64,000 nucleotides of DNA from Sinobaca qinghaiensis. GTDB lineage: Bacteria; Bacillota; Bacilli; Bacillales; Marinococcaceae. The DNA lies in NCBI RefSeq assembly GCF_003610495.1, contig NZ_RAPK01000007.1:558001-622000 (forward strand). Reading direction: 5' to 3'. The notes below the pieces were generated by a model. It was given only the letters and a program-made list of their open reading frames with translations, did no database searches and was not told the origin of the DNA. Position numbers and translations under genes: made by a program. Shown here one piece after another: positions 1 through 8,554 of the stretch (the stretch's first letter is position 1; every line of letters begins with the position of its first letter).

Positions 1-468
1 TTTTGTATCGGCTGGTTCTTTATCTGCTGTACCTTTTAACTGATTCATTTTTTCCTGAAGAGCTGCCATTCCCTGTTCAATTGACAATACCTCTTCAGGT
101 GACATTTCAGACAACACGCCTTCTAAATAAATCTGGCGTTCATTAATCACGTCTTTAATAATAACGGTTCCCTTTTCTAAAAGGTGAATTCTTACTACAC
201 GGCGGTCCTTTGCGTCTTTCACACGTTCTACCAGTTCGTTTTTTTCCATCCGGTCAATCAAATCAGTAGTCGTGCTGCACGCTAAATACATGCGCTGCGA
301 AAGTTCGCCGATCGTCATATCCCCCTCTTCCTGAAGCCACTGCAGAGCGACAAACTGAGGAGGTGTTATAGGGAATTCATTAAGAATTTCTCTTCCCTTC
401 TGCTTTACGATGTAGGAAACATGCCGAAGCGACTTTTCGATTTGAGACACTTGCTGTCGATTCACCAC
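1..468 (-). CDS. ysmB: MarR-family transcriptional regulator, YsmB-like (3' end cut by window)
   Basis: A winged-helix DNA-binding regulator; 156 codons are visible and the C-terminus lies beyond the window edge. The start is GTG at 468 or the adjacent GTG at 465, preceded by GGGAGG. The N-terminal dimerisation helix is followed by the helix-turn-helix (motif MTIGELSQRMYLACSTTTDL) and the wing with DRRVVRIHL, all typical of MarR. The opening resembles B. subtilis YsmB, which lies next to ysmA-sdh in that species; the nearby ysmA and sdh genes support the assignment. Regulated genes and ligand are unknown. In this genome ptsHI lies between it and ysmA. Confidence 0.8.
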   Translation of the reverse strand, partial: MVNRQQVSQIEKSLRHVSYIVKQKGREILNEFPITPPQFVALQWLQEEGDMTIGELSQRMYLACSTTTDLIDRMEKNELVERVKDAKDRRVVRIHLLEKGTVIIKDVINERQIYLEGVLSEMSPEEVLSIEQGMAALQEKMNQLKGTADKEPADTK

Positions 469-587
469 TGTTTTCCTCCCTTCCTTTCGGGTCTCTGTAT
501 ATTTTCGCTTGTTTCGCTCTTTATTGCAAGTCGTATGAAGCAAAATCAAGCGTGCTGTACCTATCATGTGACGGTTATTGGACATAG

Positions 588-622
588 AAAAAAAGCTGCC
601 CCCGGAAAGAGGCAGCTTTTTA
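588..622 (-). terminator. Terminator of ptsHI
   Basis: An 11-bp stem AAAAAGCTGCC / GGCAGCTTTTT lies immediately after the ptsI stop codon. On the minus strand it is followed by a T run, as in a rho-independent terminator; the A/T tracts on both sides would allow bidirectional use. Confidence 0.9.
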
Positions 623-2350
623 TTACATTTCTTCTGTAATAAATCCACGCTTTTGAACCAGCTCAGCAATTTCAGCAGAAGTAGACAGTGTCATCGCTTC
701 TTCCACTAATGATTCTGCTTCTTTCTTTGAAAGCTGGCGGATCTGGCTTCTTGCCGGAAGTACCGATGTGGCACTCATGCTGAACTCATCGAGCCCAAGT
801 CCGAGCAGAAGAGGTACAGCTGTTGGTTCTCCAGCCATTTCTCCACACATTCCGGCCCATTTGCCTTCTTTGTGAGCTGCATCGATAACGTTCTTTACGA
901 GTCTGAGAATCGCCGGATGATACGGCTGGTATAAATGAGCTACCTTTTCGCTCATCCGGTCTGCAGCCATCGTATACTGAATCAAATCGTTTGTTCCAAT
1001 GCTGAAGAAATCTACTTCTTTGGCAAAAATTTCTGCCGCCGCAGCAGTAGATGGAATTTCCACCATGATGCCGATTTCAATGGCATCACTGACTTCAGTG
1101 CCGCCGGCCGTAAGCTCTTCTTTCACTTCCTGTAGAATAGCTTTGGCCTGTCTTACCTCTTCAATAGCAGCTACCATAGGAAACATAATGCTTAATTTCC
1201 CGTAAGCGCTGGCACGTAGAAGAGCTCTCAGCTGTGTTTTGAACATGTCGGTTTTTTCGAGGCAGAGACGGATAGCACGGAAACCGAGAAATGGATTCAT
1301 TTCCTTAGGAAGATCTAAATACGGAAGCTCTTTATCTCCACCTATATCAAGCGTGCGGATAACCACACGTTTGTTATCCATTTTTTCCAAAACAGACTTA
1401 TAAGCTTCAAACTGCTCTTCTTCTGTAGGCAGTTCATCGCGTCCCATATAAAGAAATTCTGTACGGTAAAGGCCGATGCCTTCTGCGCCGTTTGCAAGAA
1501 CACCTTCCATGTCCTGAGGCGTGCCGATATTAGCAGCAAGCTCTACATGATGATCATCTTTCGTTACAGACGTTTCATTAATAAGCTTCGCCCATTCTTC
1601 TTTTTGGCGGGCGAACGCCTCTTTTTTCTCTTTGTATTCCGAAATTGTCTTCTCATCAGGATTAACAAGTACAGTTCCCTCTAATCCGTCAATAATGACA
1701 AAGTCGCCGGTTTGAACAGAAGAAGTAGCTTCTTTTGTTCCAACGACAGCAGCAACTTCCATAGATCTTGCCATGATAGCCGAATGGGAAGTTCTTCCAC
1801 CGATATCGGTGGCGAACCCTTTAATGTAGGCCAGATTAAGCTGTGCTGTGTCAGAAGGAGTCAAGTCTTCTGCAATAATAACTGTTTCTTTATCAATCTC
1901 AGCAAGACTCGTGTTTTCCATGCCAAGCAGATGAAGCAGTACCCGCTTTGATACGTCTTTAATGTCTGCAGCGCGTTCTTTCATGTACTCATTGTCCATG
2001 CTCTCAAACATGGAAACATACATGTCGGATACTTCCTTCATTGCAAATTCAGCATTAACGCCTTCTTTGATCTTTGCTTCTACAGCATCGATCAGTTCCG
2101 GATCTTCCAAAACAAGCAGATGGGCAGAAAAAATCTCTGCTTTGTCTTCGCCCATTTCTTTTAAAGTCTTATCTTTAATTAAAGTAAGTTCTTCTTTAGC
2201 AGTCGCTACTGCTTTCTTGTAACGGGCTGCTTCCTGTTCCACGTCGGAGACGGACTTTTTTTGAATATCCATGTCAGGCTGCTCCAGTATAAAGGCCGGT
2301 GCCATGGCGATGCCTTTAGAAGCTGCAATTCCTGTCAGGCTCTGTGACAT
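623..2350 (-). CDS. ptsI: PTS enzyme I (phosphoenolpyruvate-protein phosphotransferase)
   Basis: The cytosolic first enzyme of the sugar phosphotransferase system: it takes phosphate from PEP and passes it to HPr. The 575-residue length is normal. The order is an N-terminal HPr-binding domain, the phospho-histidine domain with [13 protein letters not shown] (His189 by counting), and a C-terminal PEP-binding TIM barrel containing [15 protein letters not shown] and GMCGEMAG. The start ATG overlaps the ptsH stop by one base (TAATG), with GGGGAG inside the end of ptsH as its ribosome binding site, so the two genes are translationally coupled. The hairpin at 588-622 closes the unit. Confidence 0.98.
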   Translation of the reverse strand: MSQSLTGIAASKGIAMAPAFILEQPDMDIQKKSVSDVEQEAARYKKAVATAKEELTLIKDKTLKEMGEDKAEIFSAHLLVLEDPELIDAVEAKIKEGVNAEFAMKEVSDMYVSMFESMDNEYMKERAADIKDVSKRVLLHLLGMENTSLAEIDKETVIIAEDLTPSDTAQLNLAYIKGFATDIGGRTSHSAIMARSMEVAAVVGTKEATSSVQTGDFVIIDGLEGTVLVNPDEKTISEYKEKKEAFARQKEEWAKLINETSVTKDDHHVELAANIGTPQDMEGVLANGAEGIGLYRTEFLYMGRDELPTEEEQFEAYKSVLEKMDNKRVVIRTLDIGGDKELPYLDLPKEMNPFLGFRAIRLCLEKTDMFKTQLRALLRASAYGKLSIMFPMVAAIEEVRQAKAILQEVKEELTAGGTEVSDAIEIGIMVEIPSTAAAAEIFAKEVDFFSIGTNDLIQYTMAADRMSEKVAHLYQPYHPAILRLVKNVIDAAHKEGKWAGMCGEMAGEPTAVPLLLGLGLDEFSMSATSVLPARSQIRQLSKKEAESLVEEAMTLSTSAEIAELVQKRGFITEEM

Positions 2351-2613
2351 TACTCCCCAAGCCCTTCCTTTACTACTTCTTCAATAGCATTCATTGCTTC
2401 ATCTTCGTCAGAACCATCCGCCTTGATTGTTACTTCAGCACCTTTGCCGACTCCAAGAGACATAACTCCCATAATGGACTTAAGGTTTACGGACTTGCCA
2501 TTGTACTCTAATGTAATATCAGAGGAAAATTGGCCTGCTTTGTTTACCAGCTGTGTAGCAGGGCGTGCGTGGATCCCAGTATCGTTCGTAATATTGAATG
2601 TTTTTTCTTTCAT
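2350..2613 (-). CDS. ptsH: Phosphocarrier protein HPr
   Basis: An 87-residue HPr. His15 in [11 protein letters not shown] is the site phosphorylated by enzyme I. Ser46 in [11 protein letters not shown] is the regulatory site for HPr kinase/phosphatase; in Bacillus, P-Ser-HPr is the co-repressor that lets CcpA bind cre sites. Both residues are present, so transport and carbon catabolite control should both operate. It is first in the ptsH-ptsI unit, with an AGGGG ribosome binding site. A SigA-type promoter and a cre-like sequence lie just upstream. Unlike B. subtilis, ptsHI is not next to ptsG here but sits beside ysmA. Confidence 0.98.
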   Translation of the reverse strand: MKEKTFNITNDTGIHARPATQLVNKAGQFSSDITLEYNGKSVNLKSIMGVMSLGVGKGAEVTIKADGSDEDEAMNAIEEVVKEGLGE

Positions 2614-2641
2614 GTCAAATTCCCCTTTTCTTTACTTTCAT

Positions 2642-2655
2642 TTATATCGCTTTCA
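2642..2655 (-). promoter_or_regulatory. cre-like site at the ptsH transcription start
   Basis: On the minus strand TGAAAGCGATATAA matches the pattern TGNAANCGNNNNCA except for one base at position 13. It lies directly downstream of the -10 element, a position where CcpA blocks initiation. The right half is weak, so CcpA binding is an inference. Confidence 0.4.
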
Positions 2656-2657
2656 TA

Positions 2658-2687
2658 AACATACTAAGTATTGACCCTGGCGGTCAA
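2658..2687 (-). promoter_or_regulatory. SigA promoter for ptsHI
   Basis: On the minus strand -35 TTGACC (2687-2682) and -10 TATGTT (2663-2658) are separated by 18 bp. The -35 is one arm of a perfect dyad, TTGACC-N5-GGTCAA (2671-2687), that could be an operator. Confidence 0.6.
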
Positions 2688-2741
2688 GTAAAAGATAAAT
2701 AGTTTGTTCACGAAAAGCCGGCAGAGCAGCGCCAGGTGATT

Positions 2742-2829
2742 AAAAAAAGCATGAGTATATGCAGCTGAAAATCTCTGTATTCTGCAGATAATACAAGGGA
2801 CTATTTTCAGCTTTTCCCTACTCATGCCT
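2742..2829 (-). terminator. Triple nested hairpin with U tract
   Basis: Read on the minus strand, three nested stems are visible. The outer stem is 9 bp (2819-2827 with 2749-2757), the middle is 10 bp (2803-2812 with 2763-2772) and the inner is 5 bp (2790-2794 with 2777-2781). A seven-T tract follows at 2748-2742. It can serve as the ysmA terminator. Its size and a promoter-like sequence at 2892-2920 suggest it may instead be the 3' part of a small RNA. The rest of the gene-free stretch 2614-2957 holds only the ptsH promoter elements listed separately. Confidence 0.7.
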
Positions 2830-2891
2830 GATCTAATCAGTTACACGCTTATTTACCGCCAGCATATTGAGCGAATATTTATCCAACAATT

Positions 2892-2920
2892 ATTTTAACA
2901 CTTGTCATTTCTCTAGACAA
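2892..2920 (-). promoter_or_regulatory. Possible promoter of an intergenic RNA
   Basis: On the minus strand TTGTCT and TAAAAT are separated by 17 bp. Transcription would start near 2885 and reach the nested hairpin terminator after about 140 nt without a convincing open reading frame. Confidence 0.35.
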
Positions 2921-2957
2921 GCAACTTATTATAAAAGAAATGAAATAATACCGGCGT

Positions 2958-3410
2958 TCACTGAAGGCTGTTCATTCGTTCTTTATCGTCATCGCTCCAC
3001 GGAAGAGAGGACCCGGTTTCCTTGGATATCTGGACGACCGCCCCCCTGCCTGTTAAGCAGTTCTCTCCGTTTTTGTTTTTCACTAAATAATGCACATCTG
3101 CGGAACTGTTGCCGATACGGGCTATTTTCATATAAATGTTCAATGATTCATCAAAGTATACCTGCTTTATATAATCACAGTGCATATCCGCTACTACAAT
3201 CATTTTTTCGGAATCCGGGGCCAGCCACTGCTGCATCAAGCCTGCTTTTTTAAAAAATTCAAGTCTGACCTCTTCAAAATAAACAAATGCGTTCGTATTG
3301 TTCAGATGTCCGAAAGCATCAGTCTCCGAGAACCTTACTTTTGTTTCATTGTAAAAGGAGAAATCTTTCTCCCACTCTGTCCAATCACCGATATAAGATG
3401 GGGTACCCAT
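2958..3410 (-). CDS. ysmA: Acyl-CoA thioesterase, YsmA-like hotdog protein
   Basis: A 150-residue single-domain hotdog (4HBT) thioesterase of the YbgC/FadM type, expected to hydrolyse acyl-CoA esters in the cytosol; its substrate cannot be told from sequence. The catalytic-loop motif RFSETDAFGHLNNTNAF has the aspartate and the HLNN signature of the family. I chose the ATG at 3410, with AGGAG 8 bp upstream; an upstream in-frame ATG would add 28 unrelated residues that cross the sdhB terminator. As in B. subtilis it follows sdhB, but a terminator separates the two. Confidence 0.85.
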   Translation of the reverse strand: MGTPSYIGDWTEWEKDFSFYNETKVRFSETDAFGHLNNTNAFVYFEEVRLEFFKKAGLMQQWLAPDSEKMIVVADMHCDYIKQVYFDESLNIYMKIARIGNSSADVHYLVKNKNGENCLTGRGAVVQISKETGSSLPWSDDDKERMNSLQ

Positions 3411-3451
3411 ATAACTGCTCCTTTTTTGTACATCTCGTATTTTTGCTGCAT

Positions 3452-3483
3452 AAAAAAACCGGCGCAGATATAATCCGCACCGG
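3452..3483 (-). terminator. Terminator of sdhCAB
   Basis: A 10-bp stem with two G-U pairs (3474-3483 with 3459-3468) and a five-base loop is followed on the minus strand by seven T residues. It lies 14 bp after the sdhB stop codon. Confidence 0.9.
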
Positions 3484-3497
3484 CCAGGGTTCAATGA

Positions 3498-4265
3498 TTA
3501 TTTGTCACTGCCGAAAAAGCTCTTAAAGGACTGAATGTTTGTGTCGCGGTTAAGCGCAGCGATAGAAGTGGTAAGAGGAATACCTTTCGGGCAGGACTGC
3601 ACACAGTTCTGTGAGTTACTGCAGCTTGATATGCCTCCATCTCCCATCAGCTCTTTTAAACGTTCTTCTTTGTTCATTTCGCCGGTTGGATGAGCATTAA
3701 ATAATCTCACCTGGGAAAGAGCTGCCGGTCCGATAAAGTCAGAATTATCGTTAACGTTCGGGCAGGCTTCCAGACAGACACCGCACGTCATGCACTTCGA
3801 CAATTCATAAGCCCATTGACGCTTGTTTTCTGCCATTCTTGGTCCTGGTCCAAGGTCATATGTTCCATCAATCGGAATCCATGCTTTGACCTTTTTAAGA
3901 GAATCAAACATCCGTGACCGGTCAATTTGAAGATCGCGGACAACAGGAAATGTTTTCATCGGCTCCAGGTGAATCGGCTGCTCAAGCTGATCGACAAGCG
4001 CTGTGCAGGACTGGCGTGGTTTGCCATTGATTACCATAGAACAGGCTCCACAGACTTCTTCGAGACAGTTCATATCCCAGATAACTGCAGATGTCGGATT
4101 ACCCTGGGCATCTACCGGGTTTCTGCGGATTTCCATAAGTGCCGAAATAACGTTCATGTTCTGTCGGTAGGGAATTTCAAATTCCTGTTTATATGAAGGT
4201 TCATCCGGTCCTTCTTGTCTTGTGACAACAAACCGGATTACTTTGTTTTCGGTCTTTTCACTCAT
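3498..4265 (-). CDS. sdhB: Succinate dehydrogenase iron-sulfur subunit
   Basis: The electron-transfer subunit of complex II, carrying electrons from the flavin in SdhA to heme and menaquinone in SdhC. The 255 residues hold an N-terminal 2Fe-2S domain (CLEEVCGACSMVINGKPRQSC) and C-terminal ferredoxin-like cluster motifs CMTCGVCLEACP and CSNSQNCVQSCP, which ligate the 4Fe-4S and 3Fe-4S clusters. Its ATG overlaps the sdhA stop by one base, so translation is coupled. It is the last gene of sdhCAB. Confidence 0.97.
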   Translation of the reverse strand: MSEKTENKVIRFVVTRQEGPDEPSYKQEFEIPYRQNMNVISALMEIRRNPVDAQGNPTSAVIWDMNCLEEVCGACSMVINGKPRQSCTALVDQLEQPIHLEPMKTFPVVRDLQIDRSRMFDSLKKVKAWIPIDGTYDLGPGPRMAENKRQWAYELSKCMTCGVCLEACPNVNDNSDFIGPAALSQVRLFNAHPTGEMNKEERLKELMGDGGISSCSNSQNCVQSCPKGIPLTTSIAALNRDTNIQSFKSFFGSDK

Positions 4266-6043
4266 TAACTTCCGGCCCCTTCCTTTTTACCTGCTTTTTT
4301 CTGGGAGTAGTCGCGTTTACGAGGCTTAATAAGAGAAACGTCCACTTCCTCGTATTCAAAATCAGGTCCCTTTTTCGCAGGGTTGTACTTCGCTTTTGTT
4401 GTTTTCAAAAACTCTTCGTCATTACGATCCGGGAATTCCGGCTTGTAGTGGGCTCCACGGCTTTCGTTTCTATGATAGGCACCCATCGTAACAACTCTGG
4501 ACAGATTAAGCATTCCTTTGAGCTGGCGTGTGAAAGAGGCAGCCTGGTTGCTCCATCTGGACGTATCATTAATATTGATGTTTTCCCAGCGGTCCATAAG
4601 TTCCTGGATTTTTTCATCTGTTTTGAGGAGCTTTTCATTGTCACGAACAACCGTTACGTTATCCGTCATCCATTCACCGAGTTCTTTATGAATCACATAG
4701 GCATTTTCTTTGCCGTCCATGTTCATAATTTTTTCAAACTCATCTACTTCCTTCTGCTTGGAACGGTCAAAGATTTCGCTGCTCATATCCTCAGCAGATT
4801 TCTCGAGCCCGTTCATATATTCCACCGCTTTAGGACCTGCGACCATTCCACCGTAAATAGCGGAGAGAAGCGAATTTGCACCTAAACGGTTTCCACCGTG
4901 CTGAGAGTAATCACATTCGCCGGCAGCGAATAAGCCGGGTATATTGGTCATCTGGTCATAATCGACCCACATGCCGCCCATTGAATAGTGTACGGCAGGG
5001 AAAATTTTCATTGGCACTTTACGAGGATCATCACCCATGAACTTTTCGTAAATTTCCATGATGCCGCCAAGCTTAACATCGAGTTCTTTTGGATCTTTAT
5101 GAGATAAGTCAAGGTATACCATGTTTTCACCGTTGATGCCAAGCTTCTGCTCTACACAGACATCGAAGATTTCACGGGTGGCAATATCACGCGGAACAAG
5201 GTTACCATATGCCGGGTATTTCTCTTCAAGGAAATACCACGGTTTTCCGTCTTTGTATGTCCATACACGGCCGCCTTCTCCACGTGCTGACTCACTCATA
5301 AGACGGAGTTTGTCATCTCCTGGAATGGCGGTAGGATGAATTTGAATAAATTCTCCATTTGCATAATAAACGCCCTGCTCGTAAAGAGCTGCAGCTGCAT
5401 ATCCAGTATTGATCATGGAGTTGGTTGATTTTCCGAACATAATTCCAGGACCGCCGGTAGCCATGATAACCGCATCTCCACGGAACGTCTCTACGTCATG
5501 AGAGCTCAGATTCTGCACGGTTACCCCTCTACAGGTGCCTTCATCGTCAAGAACAGCAGAAAGAAATTCCCAGCCCTCATACTTATTAACAAGACCGGCT
5601 GCTTCGTAGCGTCTTACCTGCTCGTCCAGCGCATATAAAAGCTGCTGTCCGGTCGTTGCCCCAGCAAATGCTGTGCGGTGATACTGGGTGCCGCCGAATC
5701 TTCTGAAATCAAGCAGCCCCTCAGCTGTCCGGTTAAACATAACTCCCATACGGTCCATTAAATGAATAATCCCAGGAGCCGCTTCTGTCATTGCTTTTAC
5801 CGGTGGCTGGTTGGCAAGAAAGTCGCCTCCGTAAACTGTATCATCAAAGTGCTCCCACGTAGAATCGCCTTCCCCTTTTGTGTTAACAGCGCCGTTAATT
5901 CCGCCCTGGGCACAAACAGAGTGCGATCTCTTTACAGGAACAATAGAGAATAAATCCACTTGAATGCCTGCTTCTGCTGATTTGATTGTCGCCATCAGGC
6001 CGGCCAGACCTCCACCGACTACAATAATTTTGCCGTTACTCAT
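4265..6043 (-). CDS. sdhA: Succinate dehydrogenase flavoprotein subunit
   Basis: The catalytic subunit oxidising succinate to fumarate on the cytoplasmic face of the membrane. The 592-residue protein begins with the dinucleotide-binding motif GGGLAGLMA. It has the covalent-FAD region HSVCAQGGINGAVN and the substrate site HPTAIPGDDKLRLMSE followed by ARGEGG. A lysine-rich tail (PRKRDYSQKKAGKKEG) follows the last conserved region. It starts at ATG 6043 with AAGGAGAGGG upstream, 38 bp after sdhC, in the middle of the operon. Confidence 0.98.
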   Translation of the reverse strand: MSNGKIIVVGGGLAGLMATIKSAEAGIQVDLFSIVPVKRSHSVCAQGGINGAVNTKGEGDSTWEHFDDTVYGGDFLANQPPVKAMTEAAPGIIHLMDRMGVMFNRTAEGLLDFRRFGGTQYHRTAFAGATTGQQLLYALDEQVRRYEAAGLVNKYEGWEFLSAVLDDEGTCRGVTVQNLSSHDVETFRGDAVIMATGGPGIMFGKSTNSMINTGYAAAALYEQGVYYANGEFIQIHPTAIPGDDKLRLMSESARGEGGRVWTYKDGKPWYFLEEKYPAYGNLVPRDIATREIFDVCVEQKLGINGENMVYLDLSHKDPKELDVKLGGIMEIYEKFMGDDPRKVPMKIFPAVHYSMGGMWVDYDQMTNIPGLFAAGECDYSQHGGNRLGANSLLSAIYGGMVAGPKAVEYMNGLEKSAEDMSSEIFDRSKQKEVDEFEKIMNMDGKENAYVIHKELGEWMTDNVTVVRDNEKLLKTDEKIQELMDRWENININDTSRWSNQAASFTRQLKGMLNLSRVVTMGAYHRNESRGAHYKPEFPDRNDEEFLKTTKAKYNPAKKGPDFEYEEVDVSLIKPRKRDYSQKKAGKKEGAGS

Positions 6044-6081
6044 AATTGACCCTCTCCTTAATTAATTGACAGTCTAAGGAC

Positions 6082-6690
6082 TTATACAAATGCAAAAATG
6101 GCTCTTAATCCAACGATTGTTAATACAACGAACAGCCCGATTGTTGCATAAGTGGAAATCTGCTGGGAACGTGGTGTTACTGTAATGCCCCAGGTAACCA
6201 TAAATGACCATAGACCATTGGAAAAGTGGAACGTTGCTGCTACGACACCAAGAATGTAGAAAACAAGCATGAACGGGTTACTTAGTATTGAAGCCATCAT
6301 ATCATAATTTACTGTTTCCCCAAACATAGCCGCAATTCTCGTTTCCCATACGTGCCAGGTAATAAAGATAAGTAAAAATACGCCGGTAATACGCTGGAGC
6401 AGAAACATCCAGTTACGGTAATATCCAAACCGTTTTGTATTCGCTTTTCCTTGAAAAACGATAAACAAACCGTAGATAGCATGAAACAGAATTGGAAGAA
6501 AGATAATAAAAATTTCCAGAAAATAGCGGAAAGGCAGCTGCTCCATGAAGTGCGCAGCCTGATTGAAAGCCTCGGCTCCACGAGTGGCAAAATGGTTCAC
6601 GACAAAGTGCTGGATTAAAAACAATCCGATGGGGATGACTCCAAGCAAAGAATGAAGTCTGCGGTTAAAAAATTCACGGTTTTCAGCCAT
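6082..6690 (-). CDS. sdhC: Succinate dehydrogenase cytochrome b558 subunit
   Basis: The membrane anchor of complex II, 202 residues with five predicted transmembrane helices, as in the single-anchor diheme type of Bacillus. Histidines in SLLGVIPIGLFLIQHFVVNH, near LFHAIYGL and in FITWHVWETR are candidate axial heme ligands. It should pass electrons to menaquinone. The start ATG 6690 has AGGAGG. It is the first gene of sdhCAB, with a leader of about 270 nt after the promoter at 6971-6999. Confidence 0.95.
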   Translation of the reverse strand: MAENREFFNRRLHSLLGVIPIGLFLIQHFVVNHFATRGAEAFNQAAHFMEQLPFRYFLEIFIIFLPILFHAIYGLFIVFQGKANTKRFGYYRNWMFLLQRITGVFLLIFITWHVWETRIAAMFGETVNYDMMASILSNPFMLVFYILGVVAATFHFSNGLWSFMVTWGITVTPRSQQISTYATIGLFVVLTIVGLRAIFAFV

Positions 6691-6964
6691 GCAAATATCC
6701 TCCTAAAATTATTCCATTTTTGTTGGTGATTCCTGATGTAACGTCTGCTTTTTCACCATCCCTTTCAGACCGAATAGAAAATGCCCCACAAAATAAAACA
6801 GCCCATGTACAAAGCTGTTTGGTTGTCACCTTATGTAATGGAACAAAAAACAAAGCGGTCATTCTCAAGTTCGTTGCCATTCAGAAAAACGAAAGCAGTG
6901 CCGGATACGTAATCATTTATCCATTTTACGTTTTTCGTAATCACAGCGCGCATTGTACTTCAAC
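6691..6964 (-). promoter_or_regulatory. Long 5' leader of sdhCAB with a weak attenuator-like hairpin
   Basis: No gene is visible here. From the predicted start near 6964 the leader runs about 270 nt. It includes a 7-bp hairpin (AAACAGC at 6796-6802 with GCTGTTT at 6814-6820) which on the minus strand is followed by TTTATTTTG, like a weak intrinsic terminator. In B. subtilis the sdh operon is controlled post-transcriptionally by the small RNA FsrA; whether that applies here cannot be seen. Confidence 0.4.
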
Positions 6965-6970
6965 ACATTT

Positions 6971-6999
6971 ATTGTACTCCCACTTTTACAGTGAGTCAA
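6971..6999 (-). promoter_or_regulatory. SigA promoter for sdhCAB
   Basis: On the minus strand -35 TTGACT and -10 TACAAT are separated by exactly 17 bp. No other good promoter was found between 6691 and 7034. Confidence 0.7.
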
Positions 7000-7034
7000 G
7001 AAAACGGATACATGGCTTTATAAACAAAATATAC

Positions 7035-7085
7035 AAAAACCCCCTGTTCCCTAATGGTAATTTAAAGGGAAAGGAGGTTTTTTTA
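7035..7085 (-). terminator. Terminator of the potassium channel gene
   Basis: A long imperfect stem, AAAACC-CCCT-TTCCCT pairing with AGGGAA-AGGAGGTTTT, lies just after the ktrD stop. T runs on both strands make it potentially bidirectional. Confidence 0.85.
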
Positions 7086-7092
7086 TTATCTA

Positions 7093-8445
7093 TTAACCTA
7101 TAATCATACGCTCAGTTGGATATTTATAATAAGACTTCGTTTCTTTTCTTTTTACGGAGAGCAGAAAGGCAAGAATCCCTACCCGTCCGACAAACATCAA
7201 CAGCATCAGCACTAACTGGCTTGGTCTTGATAAATCATCTGTAATGCCTGTGGTTAAGCCGCACGTACCAAATGCCGAACTAACTTCAAAGATAATATCA
7301 ATCAGCTCTACGTTTGTATTATTCTGCTCAAGTGCACTGATACACAGCACGGCGGCGAATACCCCTACGAGAAAAAATGACAAAACAATGAACGCTTTTT
7401 GTTTATCCTCCGGGTGAACCTGTCTGCCGAACACTTTTACTTCTTCTTTACCCAGAGCAAAGCTGCGGATTGTTAAAAACATGACAGCCAGCGTAGTTGT
7501 TCGCAGGCCGCCTCCCACGCTTGACGGGCTTGCTCCAATAATCATCAGCGAGGAGACAAACAAAAGCGTAGGAAGAGAGTAGGCCGACACATCCATCGTT
7601 GATAAACCCGCACTTCTGGAAGAAGCTGAATGAAAAATAGCGGAAGATACCTGCTGATGCCAGGCCATTCCCTGATAATACACATTCGCTTCGAGCAGCA
7701 GAATGCCGATCACGCCTATAATAAACACGAGAAAGTAAGTAGTAACCGTTACTTTGGTAAACAGGCTGAAGCGGAAGTCTTTATTATTGGAAGAAAGATA
7801 TTCTCTAACTTCCATCAGTACAGGAAATCCGATGGCGCCTGCAAATATAAGAAGAACTACTATCAGCTGTACATAGTAATCATCTGCAAACGGGATCAGG
7901 GACTGGCCGGTCACATCAAACCCTGCGTTCGTAAAGGCAGTTAAAGCGCCGAACGCCCCCTGATAATAAGCCTGGCCGATCGAGTCGAAATACTGGATAT
8001 AATAAGTTCCCAGAATAAAAGCCCCAACTGCTTCAATAGCCAGGGCCAGAAGAAGAATGTTTCTCATCAGCTTTACCATACCGGAAAACTGGTACTGATT
8101 CTGATCCACCATAATAAGCAGCCGCTGGGACAAATTAATTTTTCTGCCTAAAAGCATCCATACAAAAGTTCCGAGGGACATTATACCGATGCCGCCCACC
8201 TGCATGGCCAGGGCCAGAAAAAATACTCCCGTGTAGCTCAGCGTTTCCGGTACGTTGATAACGGTCAAGCCGGTTACGCTTACTGCCGAAACAGAAGTAA
8301 ACAAGGAGTCCAGGTAACCAAGCTCCACCCCGGGATTATGGGATACCGGAAGCCACAGCAGAACACTGAATATAAGCATGGATACTATATATGAAAAAAT
8401 GATCATTCTAAAAGGAGTCATAAATGCGCTGGTAAATTTTTTCAT
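7093..8445 (-). CDS. ktrD: Ktr-type potassium uptake channel subunit (KtrB/KtrD family)
   Basis: The membrane pore subunit of a Na+-dependent K+ uptake system. At 450 residues it shows four M1-P-M2 repeats, with pore loops carrying the filter glycines SVTGLT, TNAGFD, RSAGLS and GTCGLTTGI. The start ATG 8445 has GGAGG upstream. The cytosolic gating partner (KtrA/KtrC) is not adjacent, as is also true for B. subtilis ktrD. The choice between KtrB and KtrD is by general resemblance. Such a channel would serve osmotic adaptation. Confidence 0.88.
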   Translation of the reverse strand: MKKFTSAFMTPFRMIIFSYIVSMLIFSVLLWLPVSHNPGVELGYLDSLFTSVSAVSVTGLTVINVPETLSYTGVFFLALAMQVGGIGIMSLGTFVWMLLGRKINLSQRLLIMVDQNQYQFSGMVKLMRNILLLALAIEAVGAFILGTYYIQYFDSIGQAYYQGAFGALTAFTNAGFDVTGQSLIPFADDYYVQLIVVLLIFAGAIGFPVLMEVREYLSSNNKDFRFSLFTKVTVTTYFLVFIIGVIGILLLEANVYYQGMAWHQQVSSAIFHSASSRSAGLSTMDVSAYSLPTLLFVSSLMIIGASPSSVGGGLRTTTLAVMFLTIRSFALGKEEVKVFGRQVHPEDKQKAFIVLSFFLVGVFAAVLCISALEQNNTNVELIDIIFEVSSAFGTCGLTTGITDDLSRPSQLVLMLLMFVGRVGILAFLLSVKRKETKSYYKYPTERMIIG

Positions 8446-8554
8446 GCCTCAACCTCCGCTGGATTTCGGACATCAGTATATCATTTATGCTTTTTATAAT
8501 CTATAGAGATTTCAGCTTCAAGCCTGTATAATAAAGACAGAAAAGGAGGCCATT

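Noticed and set aside
2661-2823. A 54-codon minus-strand frame through the nested hairpin upstream of ptsH
   Set aside because: No ribosome binding site, and it crosses the terminator stem and the ptsH promoter; the hairpin explains the sequence better.
6720-7103. A 127-codon plus-strand frame opposite the sdhC leader
   Set aside because: No ribosome binding site, no recognisable protein features, and it runs through the ktrD terminator.
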